Source: JAYWFX01 sp043778575 (GTDB lineage Bacteria; Patescibacteriota; JACMRA01). From it: a stretch of 29,196 bases of DNA. Position 1 is the stretch's first letter; every line of letters starts with the position of its first letter. The DNA is taken from positions 1 to 29,196 of the forward strand of contig JAYWFX010000040.1 in NCBI GenBank assembly GCA_043778575.1, read 5' to 3'. Positions 6,699 through 15,199 of this stretch are shown here, in pieces. The notes under the pieces are model-generated. The model searched no databases. It was not told the DNA's origin and was given only the letters and a program-made list of their open reading frames with translations. The position numbers were made by a program, and so were the translations under genes.

Positions 6699-7346
6699 AT
6701 GACACAAATCCTGTTAGCGACTCACAACACATCAAAGATTGAACGGTACAGGACGAGACTGGCTGTAAATGGGATTGAGTTCACAACTCTCAAAGAACTT
6801 GGTTTAGTGACTCAAGAACCAGAAGAAGATGGGTCGAATGAATGGGAAAATGCTCAAATCAAAGCCAGAACATACTTTGAGACTGCATCCCAAAATGGGT
6901 ATCATCTCCCTGCCCTCAGCGAAGATACTGGTATATATATCACCGATTTACCACCTGACAGACAACCCGGCAAAGATGTCCAGCGTGCTGCTGGGGTGAC
7001 ACAATCAGATACAGATATGGAGAGGTTCACCAAGATGACTGACTACTATATCCAGATTGCCAATGAGTGTGGAGGTGAGGCACGTGCCTATTTTATCAAT
7101 GTTTACTGCCTATTTGACGAACAAACCTACTATAAAGCTGAGGGCAAACGTGAGATTATCATCACCAACACGATACACAAAGTCGACACCAGCTTTCCTT
7201 TATGTTCGATGTATAGAGCTGTGAGTTGCGGCAAACCATACCAAGATCTCAATGAAGCTGAAATGAACAAATTCTTGAGTCCATGTATCGACCGAGCTAG
7301 AGAAATGCTCACACAATACATCAAAAATTCAAACCCACAGATGTAA
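6699..7346 (+). CDS. RdgB/Ham1-like nucleoside-triphosphate pyrophosphatase
   Basis: 215 residues from ATG 6699; upstream in-frame starts add an unconserved Trp/Phe-rich stretch and are rejected. The N-terminus ILLATHNTSKIERYR matches the (S/T)xNxxK substrate-binding motif of the ITPase/Ham1 fold. SEDTGI matches the acidic (D)DSGL metal-binding segment, and a PG...AG region follows, then ARAYFINVYCLF for the central sheet. Family members hydrolyse ITP/XTP or dUTP-like nucleotides to monophosphates, keeping damaged bases out of nucleic acid. The sequence is divergent, so the exact substrate is open. TTTACA lies 28 nt before the ATG and there is no Shine-Dalgarno. Confidence 0.72.
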   Translation: MTQILLATHNTSKIERYRTRLAVNGIEFTTLKELGLVTQEPEEDGSNEWENAQIKARTYFETASQNGYHLPALSEDTGIYITDLPPDRQPGKDVQRAAGVTQSDTDMERFTKMTDYYIQIANECGGEARAYFINVYCLFDEQTYYKAEGKREIIITNTIHKVDTSFPLCSMYRAVSCGKPYQDLNEAEMNKFLSPCIDRAREMLTQYIKNSNPQM

Positions 7347-7402
7347 ACCCAAAGGTTCAAACATCAAACCCAAGTATCAAATACTACCAACAACTTATTT
7401 AT

Positions 7403-8152
7403 ATGCAGCCACACACACTTCCACTAGGGCAACGACTCCTTCCAAAGGAAAAATGGCCTGTCATGAGAGCCTCTGAAAATCCAGATTTTGATTCCAGTAA
7501 ATGGCGATTTATAGTTGATGGGTTAGTAGAAAATCCACTCGATCTGAGTTGGGCAGAATTTCAACAACTTCCCCAAATAACCACTACCGCTGATATGCAC
7601 TGTGTCACGACATGGACGATATACGATATGATCTGGGGTGGAGTCGATTTGTATGAGATAATCAATATAGTAAAACCTCTAGACAGTGCAATTTCTGTAG
7701 AGTTTACAGCGTTTGATTCGATCGGCTACACAACCAGTATCAGACTCAATAGTGATGGTAAGCTCTTTATCCCAAAGCAAAGCAAACAAGAGCGTGAAAA
7801 TAGAAAACTACCTCTGGTCTTTGGAGGTGGATTTGTGCCCCAAGACCCAGATTTGATTGAACACTCTGAGCAGATTATCCTCGACCAAGTCATACTAACA
7901 ACTCATGCAAACGGTGAACCAATCAGACCCGATCATGGCTTTCCACTACGCGTCGTTGTACCGAGATTATATGCGTGGAAGGGGGCAAAATGGCTGACTA
8001 AAATAACCTTTAGAGATACTCAGGAGCTTGGGTTTTGGGAGAAATACGGCTATAGCGACACCGCAGATCCAGAGATAGAAGATAGAACCCTAGATGTGCA
8101 TGCTCAACAGAAAAAAGCACAAATTTATAGAGACCTCAGAAAGGCTGCTTAG
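7403..8152 (+). CDS. Sulfite-oxidase-type molybdopterin oxidoreductase
   Basis: 249 residues of a single Oxidored_molyb (SUOX fold) domain: WRFIVDGLVENPLDLSW opening, then the molybdenum-ligand Cys67 in DMHCVTTW, and the cofactor-contacting C-terminal block with NGEPIRPDHGFPLRVVVP and YAWKGAKWL. No Tat or Sec signal is seen, so it should be cytoplasmic, like the YuiH-type sulfite-oxidase-like oxidoreductases. It follows the RdgB-like gene by 56 nt. The physiological substrate cannot be deduced. It needs molybdopterin, and no cofactor biosynthesis gene is in the window, which is unexpected for a reduced genome. Confidence 0.85.
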   Translation: MQPHTLPLGQRLLPKEKWPVMRASENPDFDSSKWRFIVDGLVENPLDLSWAEFQQLPQITTTADMHCVTTWTIYDMIWGGVDLYEIINIVKPLDSAISVEFTAFDSIGYTTSIRLNSDGKLFIPKQSKQERENRKLPLVFGGGFVPQDPDLIEHSEQIILDQVILTTHANGEPIRPDHGFPLRVVVPRLYAWKGAKWLTKITFRDTQELGFWEKYGYSDTADPEIEDRTLDVHAQQKKAQIYRDLRKAA

Positions 8153-8158
8153 AGCACC

Positions 8159-8181
8159 AAAAAAAGAGGGGTTGTCCCTCT
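8159..8181 (-). terminator. Rho-independent terminator of the surface-protein operon
   Basis: On the minus strand a perfect AGAGGG/CCCTCT stem with a 5-nt loop is followed by seven T residues (8165-8159). It lies downstream of the small secreted protein gene and closes the minus-strand surface block. Confidence 0.8.
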
Positions 8182-8244
8182 ATGATCTACCAGCTGTGAT
8201 GATTTGAATCCTACTATTGAATCCTACTAATAACCCAGATCTAC

Positions 8245-8709
8245 TTAAAAAGTAAACGCTGGATTGTATGGATGAAGCGCCTCTTGACCTGCTGTACAAG
8301 GTTTTGAGGTTGGATTAACTGTAGCTGTGCCTGCAGAATTACCCAGACTCTTGAGTGTCCATACTTGGTTTCCGCTCACAAAGTTTACCGCAAATGCTCC
8401 TACGACTCGACCCGGTTGGAAATCAGTTGGTTGACTTCTGAGTGCTGGAGTTGGGTTAAATTTGTTATCATTTGAACCTGCCGCTACTGAAACGACCTCT
8501 GCATTTCTATTGAAATATCCAAAGACTCCTGTGTATAAATCTGTCACGCCATCACTGTCTAAATCACGAGAAATCACACATTCTAAAACTGGACTGACTT
8601 TTAAGCCTGCTGCCTGAGCTGGAAGACTAAAAGCTACAAATGAAAATACTGAAACTGCGAGCACTGAGAAAGCCAAAAAACTGGCCTGAACTGAATTAAG
8701 CTTTAACAT
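8245..8709 (-). CDS. Small secreted protein with a Ca-loop-like motif
   Basis: 154 residues. A signal peptide (hydrophobic 10-27, cleavage after AQA at about 33) leads to a compact domain: VLECVISRD, then DLDSDGVTDLY, which fits the DxDxDGxxD calcium-binding loop, then GYFNRN, QPTDFQPGRVVGAFAV and VWTLK. The LECV...FGYxN...Q-P-T-x-F-x-P-G-R...WTL pattern is a widespread exoprotein domain with no firm function that I can name. Two cysteines (about 43 and 138) could pair. It is the last gene before the terminator at 8159-8181. Confidence 0.72.
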   Translation of the reverse strand: MLKLNSVQASFLAFSVLAVSVFSFVAFSLPAQAAGLKVSPVLECVISRDLDSDGVTDLYTGVFGYFNRNAEVVSVAAGSNDNKFNPTPALRSQPTDFQPGRVVGAFAVNFVSGNQVWTLKSLGNSAGTATVNPTSKPCTAGQEALHPYNPAFTF

Positions 8710-8788
8710 AAATATGAAAATTGGATATTGTTGTTCAGGCCCGAACTCCTTAATAACTGAGTGTTACCAGCCATTTCGTCAAGAAACT

Positions 8789-10672
8789 CTAAAACACTGG
8801 ACTGACTGTATAGGTGACATTTTGCGAAAAATTACCCGGCGGTGTATCACCAGAAATATTCAGTTTGTGAGTGATTAGAGTAGTGTTGATGAGATCATTG
8901 GTAGTGGGCAGATTTGCCCCATTTACTTGAATTATCTTTAGAGGAATAGCTGAATAATCATACAAAACTGAGTTTGTCCCAGCGCTAAAAGCAGACTGCA
9001 AAAGTACAGAACTCGCCGACGTGGTAGATCCTGATATTATTGTTACTCCATAGTTTTCTGTGCCTACGGTAGTATTTGAAATATCACTACCACCAGATCC
9101 AGAAGAACCAGCCAAAGCATTGTTTATCTGTGAAACCCCGTCCGATAATCCACCTGCAGACGTCTGCACAAATATATTGTAGCCGCTGACTGCATTGGTA
9201 GAAACCTTGAGTCGATACGAGCAACTAGCTAAAGTTTGATTTGTGGCTATCCCTAGATCGCAGCTATTTGTACTAGCCGTATCAGTGTCGTTTCTGATAG
9301 TAAAACTCAGAGAGGGGTTAAACACAAACGTACCCGGTGTATAGCCGATGTTGAGGGAATTTACAATCGATGAAGCCGCACCAGAAACAACATCCAAACC
9401 TGTATAAACGCTATGCTGAATTTGATATTGAAAATACTGGCGAGGAGGGAATATCGTTTGATTCAAAACAAAACTCGGCTGAGTAGTCACAGTTGAGTTA
9501 TTTTCCGAAAAAGAATTTAGAATCCCTGTGAGACCAGTTGGGCCAACAAACGGAATGCCACTGCACGGTGCATCAGGACACGATCGAGCCGTAATATATG
9601 CCCTCCAACCACCTCGTAGATATAGTCGCTGGGCTTCAGTAGGAGTCAAGATTCGATTTCTAAACAAAGCAACTTCATCCATTTTTCCATTAAATTTGTT
9701 GGCTGTTGTACCCGATCCATTTGTGTATGCCATTACCGCAGTTCTATTTCCACTATTGGTGTTTGGGAATTGGTTGAGTGGCACAGAGAAATTTCCTTGA
9801 TCTACTCCACTAATATAGAGATGGACATTGTTGGTAGAAATCGTGGTGTCCACAGTAAATGCGATATTGTACCACGTACTCATAGTAGAAAGCACCCTAG
9901 TACTGGTCGCCAGAACCGTAGTTGCTCCAGCTATATCATTGTTTTTAGCCTCCAAGGTCACCACACCACCATTCATACTGAGTTGCAGTCTAGGTGTGAC
10001 AGGGCTGAGCACTCCAATCGGCTCTTCATACAGATACCGTTTGGTGCCAAATACACTGATGCTAGCTGGATTGATCCACATCGACAGGCTAAATTTAGTT
10101 TGATTCTGTGCTAGACTAACACCTGTGGGTAGTTTGACAAATTGATTGCTTTGATTATTCAGCTGCAGAGTATTATTGAGAAAATTATTTGTAGCTATTG
10201 CTGGACACACTCCGCTACAAGTACCCGTAAAACCATTTCCCGAACTGTCAGCAAAAGTTGTTGTTCCACTTGATTCATTAAAGCGATAATAACCATACGC
10301 ACCAGTCATCGCAAAATTATTAGTATAACCCAAGTCAGTTCCTGCAAGTCCTGTTGGTAATTCCTTGCCGTAGGGTTGATCTGATGTCCATGATAAACTA
10401 TCCCAAGTCGTAGTAGAACTAGCACTATCCTTTATATCCGAAGTGAAAGTCCCTGTGGTATTGCCTGAAACCAAATCAACACCTGACCGAACTGAATTAT
10501 ATTGTGTTCCTGAGTTCGTTCCCAAAAAAGTCCCAGCTGAATTATCAATATAGTTATTTGCGTGGATATCAATACTCCCATTAGACCGAGAAAAGACCAA
10601 ACTCACAGCCACAACTGTCACCACTAATCCTGCCAAAACATAATTTAAATGATAATTGAGTCTCAAGATCAT
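8789..10672 (-). CDS. Large surface protein with LamG-like domain and shared C-terminal module
   Basis: 627 residues. An N-terminal signal anchor (about 9-28) is followed by a Ser/Thr/Asn-rich region. A LamG/concanavalin A-like domain spans about 127-353 (GYYRFNESSG, FADSSGNG, FSLSMWINP, KMDEVALFRNRILTPTEA), a fold typical of glycan or protein binding. The C-terminal module (about 454-627) starts SLSFTIRNDTDTASTN and ends THKLNISGDTPPG...TYTVSPVF. It is homologous to the end of the protein at 12847-13866, including two cysteines 13 residues apart. There is no LPXTG motif and no C-terminal TM helix, so attachment must be through the N-terminal anchor or non-covalent. The start lies 3 nt after the preceding stop, so the two genes are coupled. 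Confidence 0.82.
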   Translation of the reverse strand: MILRLNYHLNYVLAGLVVTVVAVSLVFSRSNGSIDIHANNYIDNSAGTFLGTNSGTQYNSVRSGVDLVSGNTTGTFTSDIKDSASSTTTWDSLSWTSDQPYGKELPTGLAGTDLGYTNNFAMTGAYGYYRFNESSGTTTFADSSGNGFTGTCSGVCPAIATNNFLNNTLQLNNQSNQFVKLPTGVSLAQNQTKFSLSMWINPASISVFGTKRYLYEEPIGVLSPVTPRLQLSMNGGVVTLEAKNNDIAGATTVLATSTRVLSTMSTWYNIAFTVDTTISTNNVHLYISGVDQGNFSVPLNQFPNTNSGNRTAVMAYTNGSGTTANKFNGKMDEVALFRNRILTPTEAQRLYLRGGWRAYITARSCPDAPCSGIPFVGPTGLTGILNSFSENNSTVTTQPSFVLNQTIFPPRQYFQYQIQHSVYTGLDVVSGAASSIVNSLNIGYTPGTFVFNPSLSFTIRNDTDTASTNSCDLGIATNQTLASCSYRLKVSTNAVSGYNIFVQTSAGGLSDGVSQINNALAGSSGSGGSDISNTTVGTENYGVTIISGSTTSASSVLLQSAFSAGTNSVLYDYSAIPLKIIQVNGANLPTTNDLINTTLITHKLNISGDTPPGNFSQNVTYTVSPVF

Positions 10673-10675
10673 ATT

Positions 10676-11737
10676 CTAGGTGGTTTTAGTCAGAGTTATA
10701 TCCTGCGTATCTCCTTGGGTTTTGACCACGAAACTATATGTGATCATCCTATCATTTGAAACCAACAACCACTTTCCAGCTGGTAGAGATTTTTTATTTT
10801 CATCACCACTCCAGCTATTCGGCTTTGTACCAGTATATCCGTTTTCATCTCGACTCAGCACAAAAGATCCACTTTGATCTGGATTAACTGGCTTGATTCC
10901 CGTAAAGAAACTTCTACTTTTCCACGGTTTATCATCTATATCTAGTTTTTGATTGTCATTGAGATCTGTAAAAATAGTTGAGTTTTGCATTTTCTGGGTA
11001 TCTTCAGGTGATATTTTTCCAGTAACTTGCTTGAGACTATCTATATTTGCAAAGTCTAAGACAATCCTCGAGACGCTAACCTCTCCTGTTTTTGACCAAA
11101 GCGTAAAGTACAATCCCATTTTAGAGGAAATAACCTCGGGTAAAATAAGCGGTTTATCGAGGCTATCTTTGGTAATTGTTAGGATTTTTTCTTTGAGCTC
11201 ACCCTTGTCATAGTCTTTGAGATTCACTTGGATTTCAGCGTCTTTAGTAATTTCACCACTCAGTTTTAGGGTTTGAAAAATAGTTCCCTTTGTGGGTATT
11301 TCCAGTGAGTACGGCAAAACGGAAAAATAGCATCCATTGTTTACTGGTGGCAGAATAGGAGTTGAGCAGTTTGTAGTGTTGTGAGTAGAAATACTGCCTT
11401 TTTGTACGTCCAAAATAAACCCTATGTCAGCCACAGCTGGATTATTGGTAAACTGGTAAATATCTTTTTGATTCTGATCTATCGAAATATTTTTTGAGGG
11501 CGAAGTGATCTTTGATTGTATGTTTTGACTCGCCTCTGGAGGCTTTATTGGGAGGTTAAAAGATACCAAGAGCAAGATATTTACGAGTACAACCACAATC
11601 AAAATTCGAACCAATCGAGTCAATCTCACCAATTTATCTTCAAATTTATCTTCAGATCTGTTTTCAAACTTACTTTCAAGCTTGTTTACAAATTGGTTCG
11701 TCGTAATTAGTTTGTTTATTTGTTTGTTTTTAGCCAT
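10676..11737 (-). CDS. Membrane-anchored exoprotein of the surface operon
   Basis: 353 residues. A highly charged cytoplasmic N-terminus (1-44, repeated Lys/Glu/Asn) precedes one TM helix (45-64, ILIVVVLVNILLLVSF); the rest is outside. The ectodomain has two cysteines 13 residues apart in NCSTPILPPVNNGCYF and a dockerin-like acidic loop, FTDLNDNQKLDIDDKPW. It ends in a small beta domain that resembles SdrD_B/CNA-B-like repeats (GSFVLSRDENGYTG, LPAGKWLLVS). No family name is secure. It lies between the DUF916-like gene (11 nt upstream) and the LamG gene (3 nt downstream), so it is very probably part of the same surface complex. Confidence 0.72.
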   Translation of the reverse strand: MAKNKQINKLITTNQFVNKLESKFENRSEDKFEDKLVRLTRLVRILIVVVLVNILLLVSFNLPIKPPEASQNIQSKITSPSKNISIDQNQKDIYQFTNNPAVADIGFILDVQKGSISTHNTTNCSTPILPPVNNGCYFSVLPYSLEIPTKGTIFQTLKLSGEITKDAEIQVNLKDYDKGELKEKILTITKDSLDKPLILPEVISSKMGLYFTLWSKTGEVSVSRIVLDFANIDSLKQVTGKISPEDTQKMQNSTIFTDLNDNQKLDIDDKPWKSRSFFTGIKPVNPDQSGSFVLSRDENGYTGTKPNSWSGDENKKSLPAGKWLLVSNDRMITYSFVVKTQGDTQDITLTKTT

Positions 11738-11748
11738 ATTTAACTCAT

Positions 11749-12696
11749 TTAAATTATTCGTGGTTTTCGTTTAAAAAATATTAGAGCACTCAACACAATC
11801 AATAACAGAATGCAAACACCAATAATCATATATCGCCATGGTAAGAATACTATATCTACGCTGGACTTTTGTTGGATAATGTTATCGATTCCGTCAGTAT
11901 AAATCACGTTTGCATTCAGGGTTTTCTTTCCAAAAATGAACTTTGGCACATCAAAACTACTTTGAAAGCTACGAGTAGTGTTGGGTAGAATAATTTTCTG
12001 GTCGGGGTTGAGTGGTTTACTATTGATACGCTTTCCATCTCCGTCATCCAAATACACATCACCTTGGGGTCTGACAAAACTATTTCCTACTACTTTAATC
12101 TGATAGTCCACACTCAAGCTGTCAAAAAATGGATCTACAAAAGTGGTTGTGGGTTTGAATTGGACGATTTTAGTTTCTTTCTGGATCTCCCCTTTTACAT
12201 TGAGAAACAACAGTGCCACGAGACGCTTCTTTACAGAGATCTTTTTTTCTGTAGTTTCAGGATTGTTGATGGCGTAGGTTAGGGCATAGTAATATCCTCC
12301 GGGGTCAGTGTTTTCTGGGATTTGAATATTGACTCGAGATTGATTTGATTCCCCACCAGCGAGTGCAATTTTTGGATTTTCAAAAGCAAGTATAGGGTTA
12401 TTGTTTTCTTTTGGTGGAGTATCGGTAGGAATTGGCTCACCCTCATTTTTGCCAGCCACAAAATATTGCACAAAGGCATCAGCCACTATTGGACTTTTGT
12501 CACTGTTATCGTTTTCTAATTTTATATCGATTTTGTAGTCTCTACCTCGCTCCCCATCCAATTCAGTGATTGCTGGTGTGATAATCAAACCTCTCTGAGA
12601 ACCTTGGGCATTTACTAAAAAGCTCCCGCCACCAAGAATGCTAGAGAATAACAAACAAAGAGTTAGAATTATAGAGGTTTTTTTCAGAATAAACAT
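11749..12696 (-). CDS. DUF916-like surface protein with C-terminal membrane anchor
   Basis: 315 residues from ATG 12696; an in-frame ATG at 12783 would add a spurious hydrophobic extension before the signal peptide. The signal peptide (about 1-31, ending VNAQG) is followed by two Ig-like beta domains. The first begins GLIITPAITELDGERGRDYKID, with PGGYYYALTYAI and RLVALLFLNVKG later. The second runs from about 175 to 280. A TM helix (about 290-308) and the basic tail FKRKPRII complete it. Length, order and the PG-x-Y pattern match DUF916/DUF3324 proteins, which in Firmicutes accompany and bind WxL surface proteins. The assignment is by architecture and is probable, not certain. Confidence 0.7.
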   Translation of the reverse strand: MFILKKTSIILTLCLLFSSILGGGSFLVNAQGSQRGLIITPAITELDGERGRDYKIDIKLENDNSDKSPIVADAFVQYFVAGKNEGEPIPTDTPPKENNNPILAFENPKIALAGGESNQSRVNIQIPENTDPGGYYYALTYAINNPETTEKKISVKKRLVALLFLNVKGEIQKETKIVQFKPTTTFVDPFFDSLSVDYQIKVVGNSFVRPQGDVYLDDGDGKRINSKPLNPDQKIILPNTTRSFQSSFDVPKFIFGKKTLNANVIYTDGIDNIIQQKSSVDIVFLPWRYMIIGVCILLLIVLSALIFFKRKPRII

Positions 12697-12776
12697 TTGA
12701 TTTAGATTACAAATAAACTCGCAGATAAAATTACAAATAAATACTAATAAAATAAATTCATATTGGCAAACATAAT

Positions 12777-12803
12777 CCCCCAAGTGTTTGAATCCAATGG
12801 GGG
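12777..12803 (-). terminator. Hairpin between surface genes, possible attenuator
   Basis: CCCCCA (12777-12782) and TGGGGG (12798-12803) pair perfectly around a 15-nt loop. On the minus strand the stem is followed only by ATTATGTTTG, a poor T tract. It may end part of the transcripts from the first surface gene, or stabilise its 3' end, letting fewer continue into the DUF916-like gene. Confidence 0.45.
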
Positions 12804-12846
12804 AAGTGTCACAAAACTGTGAAGCGAACTAAATCCTAGCAAAAAA

Positions 12847-13866
12847 CTAAAATGCAGGGGCTACTGTGTATGTGTAGTTTGCAGTGTAGGCACCTGATGG
12901 AGTATCTGAGCTGATATTCATCTTGTGGGTTACTTTTACTGTCCTTGCTAAATCTGTGGCTGTTGGGCTGTTGCTTTTTGTAGCATTAAAGATTTGCGTA
13001 GCAGTTGTGTTGTTGTATTGGACTGCGTTGGCGACTCCAGCATCAAAAGCTGTTGGTACTGATGTGACACCTCCTGCACCTGATACTGAACCTTTGGTAA
13101 TTGTTACACCATATTTTTCAGTGTTTGCAGTTGAATCATCAATCAGACTACCTGTAGCACCAGTTGCTGCTTGAGCAACATTGTATGTACTGTCAGTCAT
13201 TTCTCCACTTGCAAGATATGAGATTGAGTATCCATTTTTTGCATTTGTAGCTACTTTGAGTCTGTATGCACACTCTGTATGAACAGTTGTAGACTGATCT
13301 CCTAGATCGCAGATATTTGTGTTTGCTGTGTCAGTGGCGTTTCTGATAACAAAACTCAATGAGATAGGTACAAAGGCTCGTACGTTTACTACATTTGCTT
13401 GACCGACATACTGAAATGCTCCACCAAAATTGTTTGATGAATCTCTGAGTAAAAATGCGTAGTTTCCTGCGGTTGTTGGACTCGTGAATCCACCCAAAAC
13501 CACCGTTACTGTACCAGCGGTTACAACTGCAGCTGTGGTGATGGTACTGACTACATTTGAACCACTAACCACACTTGAAACACTACTTGAAGCTGTTCCA
13601 TTTACAGTTACATTTGCTGTAGTTGAGGTTGCTGTGGCACCATATCCACTATCACGGGTGACGATAATAGTAGACGCAGCTGGCAGATTTGCTGGTGCAG
13701 TGTATGCTAGTGTGACACTACCTGAGGTTGCAACTGCAGATGTCGATGGAGTAGTTGCGATTGTTACGCCAGCAGCATTTGTATTTACGACGCCGCCAAA
13801 CAAAGCTAGTGCGAGTGAACTAATTGCGAGCACAGATGTGGCTCTTGAGAAAATATTGTGTGACAT
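12847..13866 (-). CDS. Secreted surface protein with shared C-terminal module
   Basis: 339 residues. A signal peptide (about 1-32, ending NTNAAG) is followed by a Thr/Ser/Ala/Val-rich beta-sandwich domain (about 33-165). The C-terminal module (169-339) matches the end of the LamG protein: SLSFVIRNATDTANTN, C-x12-C, YRLKVATNAKNGY, TEKYGVTI, THKMNISSDTPSG and TYTVAPAF. It has no membrane anchor, so like WxL proteins it may be held at the surface by binding cell-wall material or a partner. It is the first gene of the minus-strand block and the codon choice is rich in repeated simple codons. It could be an abundant surface coat protein; that is inference. Confidence 0.82.
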   Translation of the reverse strand: MSHNIFSRATSVLAISSLALALFGGVVNTNAAGVTIATTPSTSAVATSGSVTLAYTAPANLPAASTIIVTRDSGYGATATSTTANVTVNGTASSSVSSVVSGSNVVSTITTAAVVTAGTVTVVLGGFTSPTTAGNYAFLLRDSSNNFGGAFQYVGQANVVNVRAFVPISLSFVIRNATDTANTNICDLGDQSTTVHTECAYRLKVATNAKNGYSISYLASGEMTDSTYNVAQAATGATGSLIDDSTANTEKYGVTITKGSVSGAGGVTSVPTAFDAGVANAVQYNNTTATQIFNATKSNSPTATDLARTVKVTHKMNISSDTPSGAYTANYTYTVAPAF

Positions 13867-14072
13867 AAGTGTGTTTCTTGTTTTTGCTATTTGTTTTTGC
13901 TATTTGAACTTACAGATCAATACAACAGATTTTTTACATCCGATCTAGTATTGATAGTATTACAAAATGAAAATAACTCATTTAGTATCTCACACTTTTT
14001 TTTACAGTGCAAGTGAATTGACAACGACAGCAAACTTCTCCTCCGTAGATTTACCATAATGGTATTATTTAT

Positions 14073-15152
14073 ATGTCAGAAAAAAACAACAAGGGTTTAA
14101 TTATTGCTGGGGTGGTTGCTACACTAGTCATAGTCGTATTTGGGGTAATTGCCTTCCAGAATTCTACGAAAAAGCCTGAAGAGAAAAAGTCAGATTCAAA
14201 CTCCTCGATGAGTGCAGAAGACAAAATGAAAAAAGACAACGAGACGGTAATGGTCGGAGGTGCTATGATGTATAAAAACAAGGATCTCATCTCAAATGTA
14301 GTAAATGCTCCAAACCTGAAGACGCTAGTCACAGCCGTAAAAGCTGCAGATCTAGTTGCCACACTTCAGACCGCAGGACCATTCACAGTATTTGGGCCTG
14401 ATGATTCAGCGTTTTCCAAACTTCCTGCTGGAACTGTAGAGACACTAGTCAAACCAGAAAACAAAACCACTCTACAAAATATCTTGAAATATCATGTAGT
14501 ACCGGGAAAGTATCTATCATCAGATCTAAAAGATGGTCAGATGCTAAAATCTGTTCAGGGTCAAGATCTAAAAGTCACCAAATCTGGAAGTACCGTCATG
14601 ATCAACAATGCTAAAGTATCGACAGCTGATGTCCTACAAAGTAACGGTGTAGCTCATGTCATTGACACTGTCCTCATGCCAGAAGCTGATTCTACTACGG
14701 TCGGAGGAGTAGCTATGATGAGAGCAAAAAATATAGTCGAAAATGTAGTCAATGCCCCAAACCTAACCACCCTAGTAGCCGCAGTGAAAGCTGGAGGATT
14801 AGGTGATTTACTCCAAACTGCAGGGCCATTTACGGTATTTGGACCAGACAACAATGCCTTTACCAAACTACCAGCTGGAACAATAGAAACGCTTGTCAAA
14901 CCTGAAAACCTAGCAACACTTCAGAACATCCTAAAGTACCATGTAGTTTCAGGAAAGTATTCTATGGCTGATCTAAAAGATGGTCAGATGCTCATCACAG
15001 CCCAAGGTGAAAAACTAACAATAAAGAAAACTGCCGACAAAACCATGATTATGGATGCAAAAGGTGGTATATCTACAATACTCACTCCAGATGTATACCA
15101 AAGCAATGGTGTAGCTCATGTTATTGATAGTGTTTTGATGCCATCCAAGTAG
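14073..15152 (+). CDS. Membrane-anchored protein with two fasciclin (FAS1) domains
   Basis: 359 residues: an N-terminal TM anchor (about 8-28), a charged Lys/Ser/Glu linker (30-58), then two tandem FAS1 domains, about 62-208 and 212-357. Both hold the H1 motif (TAGPFTVFGPD.SAF/NAF) and H2 motif (SNGVAHVID). The domains are obvious recent duplicates, since long stretches such as VVNAPNL and LQNILKYHVV are identical. FAS1 domains mediate adhesion between cells or to matrix. Transcribed divergently from the surface operon and closed by its own terminator, it extends the adhesive surface theme of this region. Confidence 0.93.
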   Translation: MSEKNNKGLIIAGVVATLVIVVFGVIAFQNSTKKPEEKKSDSNSSMSAEDKMKKDNETVMVGGAMMYKNKDLISNVVNAPNLKTLVTAVKAADLVATLQTAGPFTVFGPDDSAFSKLPAGTVETLVKPENKTTLQNILKYHVVPGKYLSSDLKDGQMLKSVQGQDLKVTKSGSTVMINNAKVSTADVLQSNGVAHVIDTVLMPEADSTTVGGVAMMRAKNIVENVVNAPNLTTLVAAVKAGGLGDLLQTAGPFTVFGPDNNAFTKLPAGTIETLVKPENLATLQNILKYHVVSGKYSMADLKDGQMLITAQGEKLTIKKTADKTMIMDAKGGISTILTPDVYQSNGVAHVIDSVLMPSK

Positions 15153-15199
15153 TTAGCTAAAAGCTATTAGAAATTTAGAAACATTGAGAAATGTATTAT

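Noticed and set aside
8205..8230. GAATCCTACTA repeated twice, with a T-loop-like GATTTGAATCC
   Set aside because: No acceptor, D or anticodon stems can be folded around it; it is a short tandem duplication, not a tRNA.
8733..8746. Near-palindrome GTTCAGGCCCGAAC before the small secreted protein gene
   Set aside because: A single short imperfect palindrome with one mismatched pair; there is no second copy to support an operator.
13875..13905. Tandem copy of TTTTTGCTATTTG in the leader of the first surface gene
   Set aside because: Only two units in AT-rich leader DNA; could affect expression but there is nothing to support a function.
13484..13948. 154-codon open frame on the plus strand, Val/Thr/Ala-rich
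   Set aside because: It mirrors the repetitive Thr/Ala/Val codons of the surface protein on the other strand, which has a signal peptide and a homologous partner.
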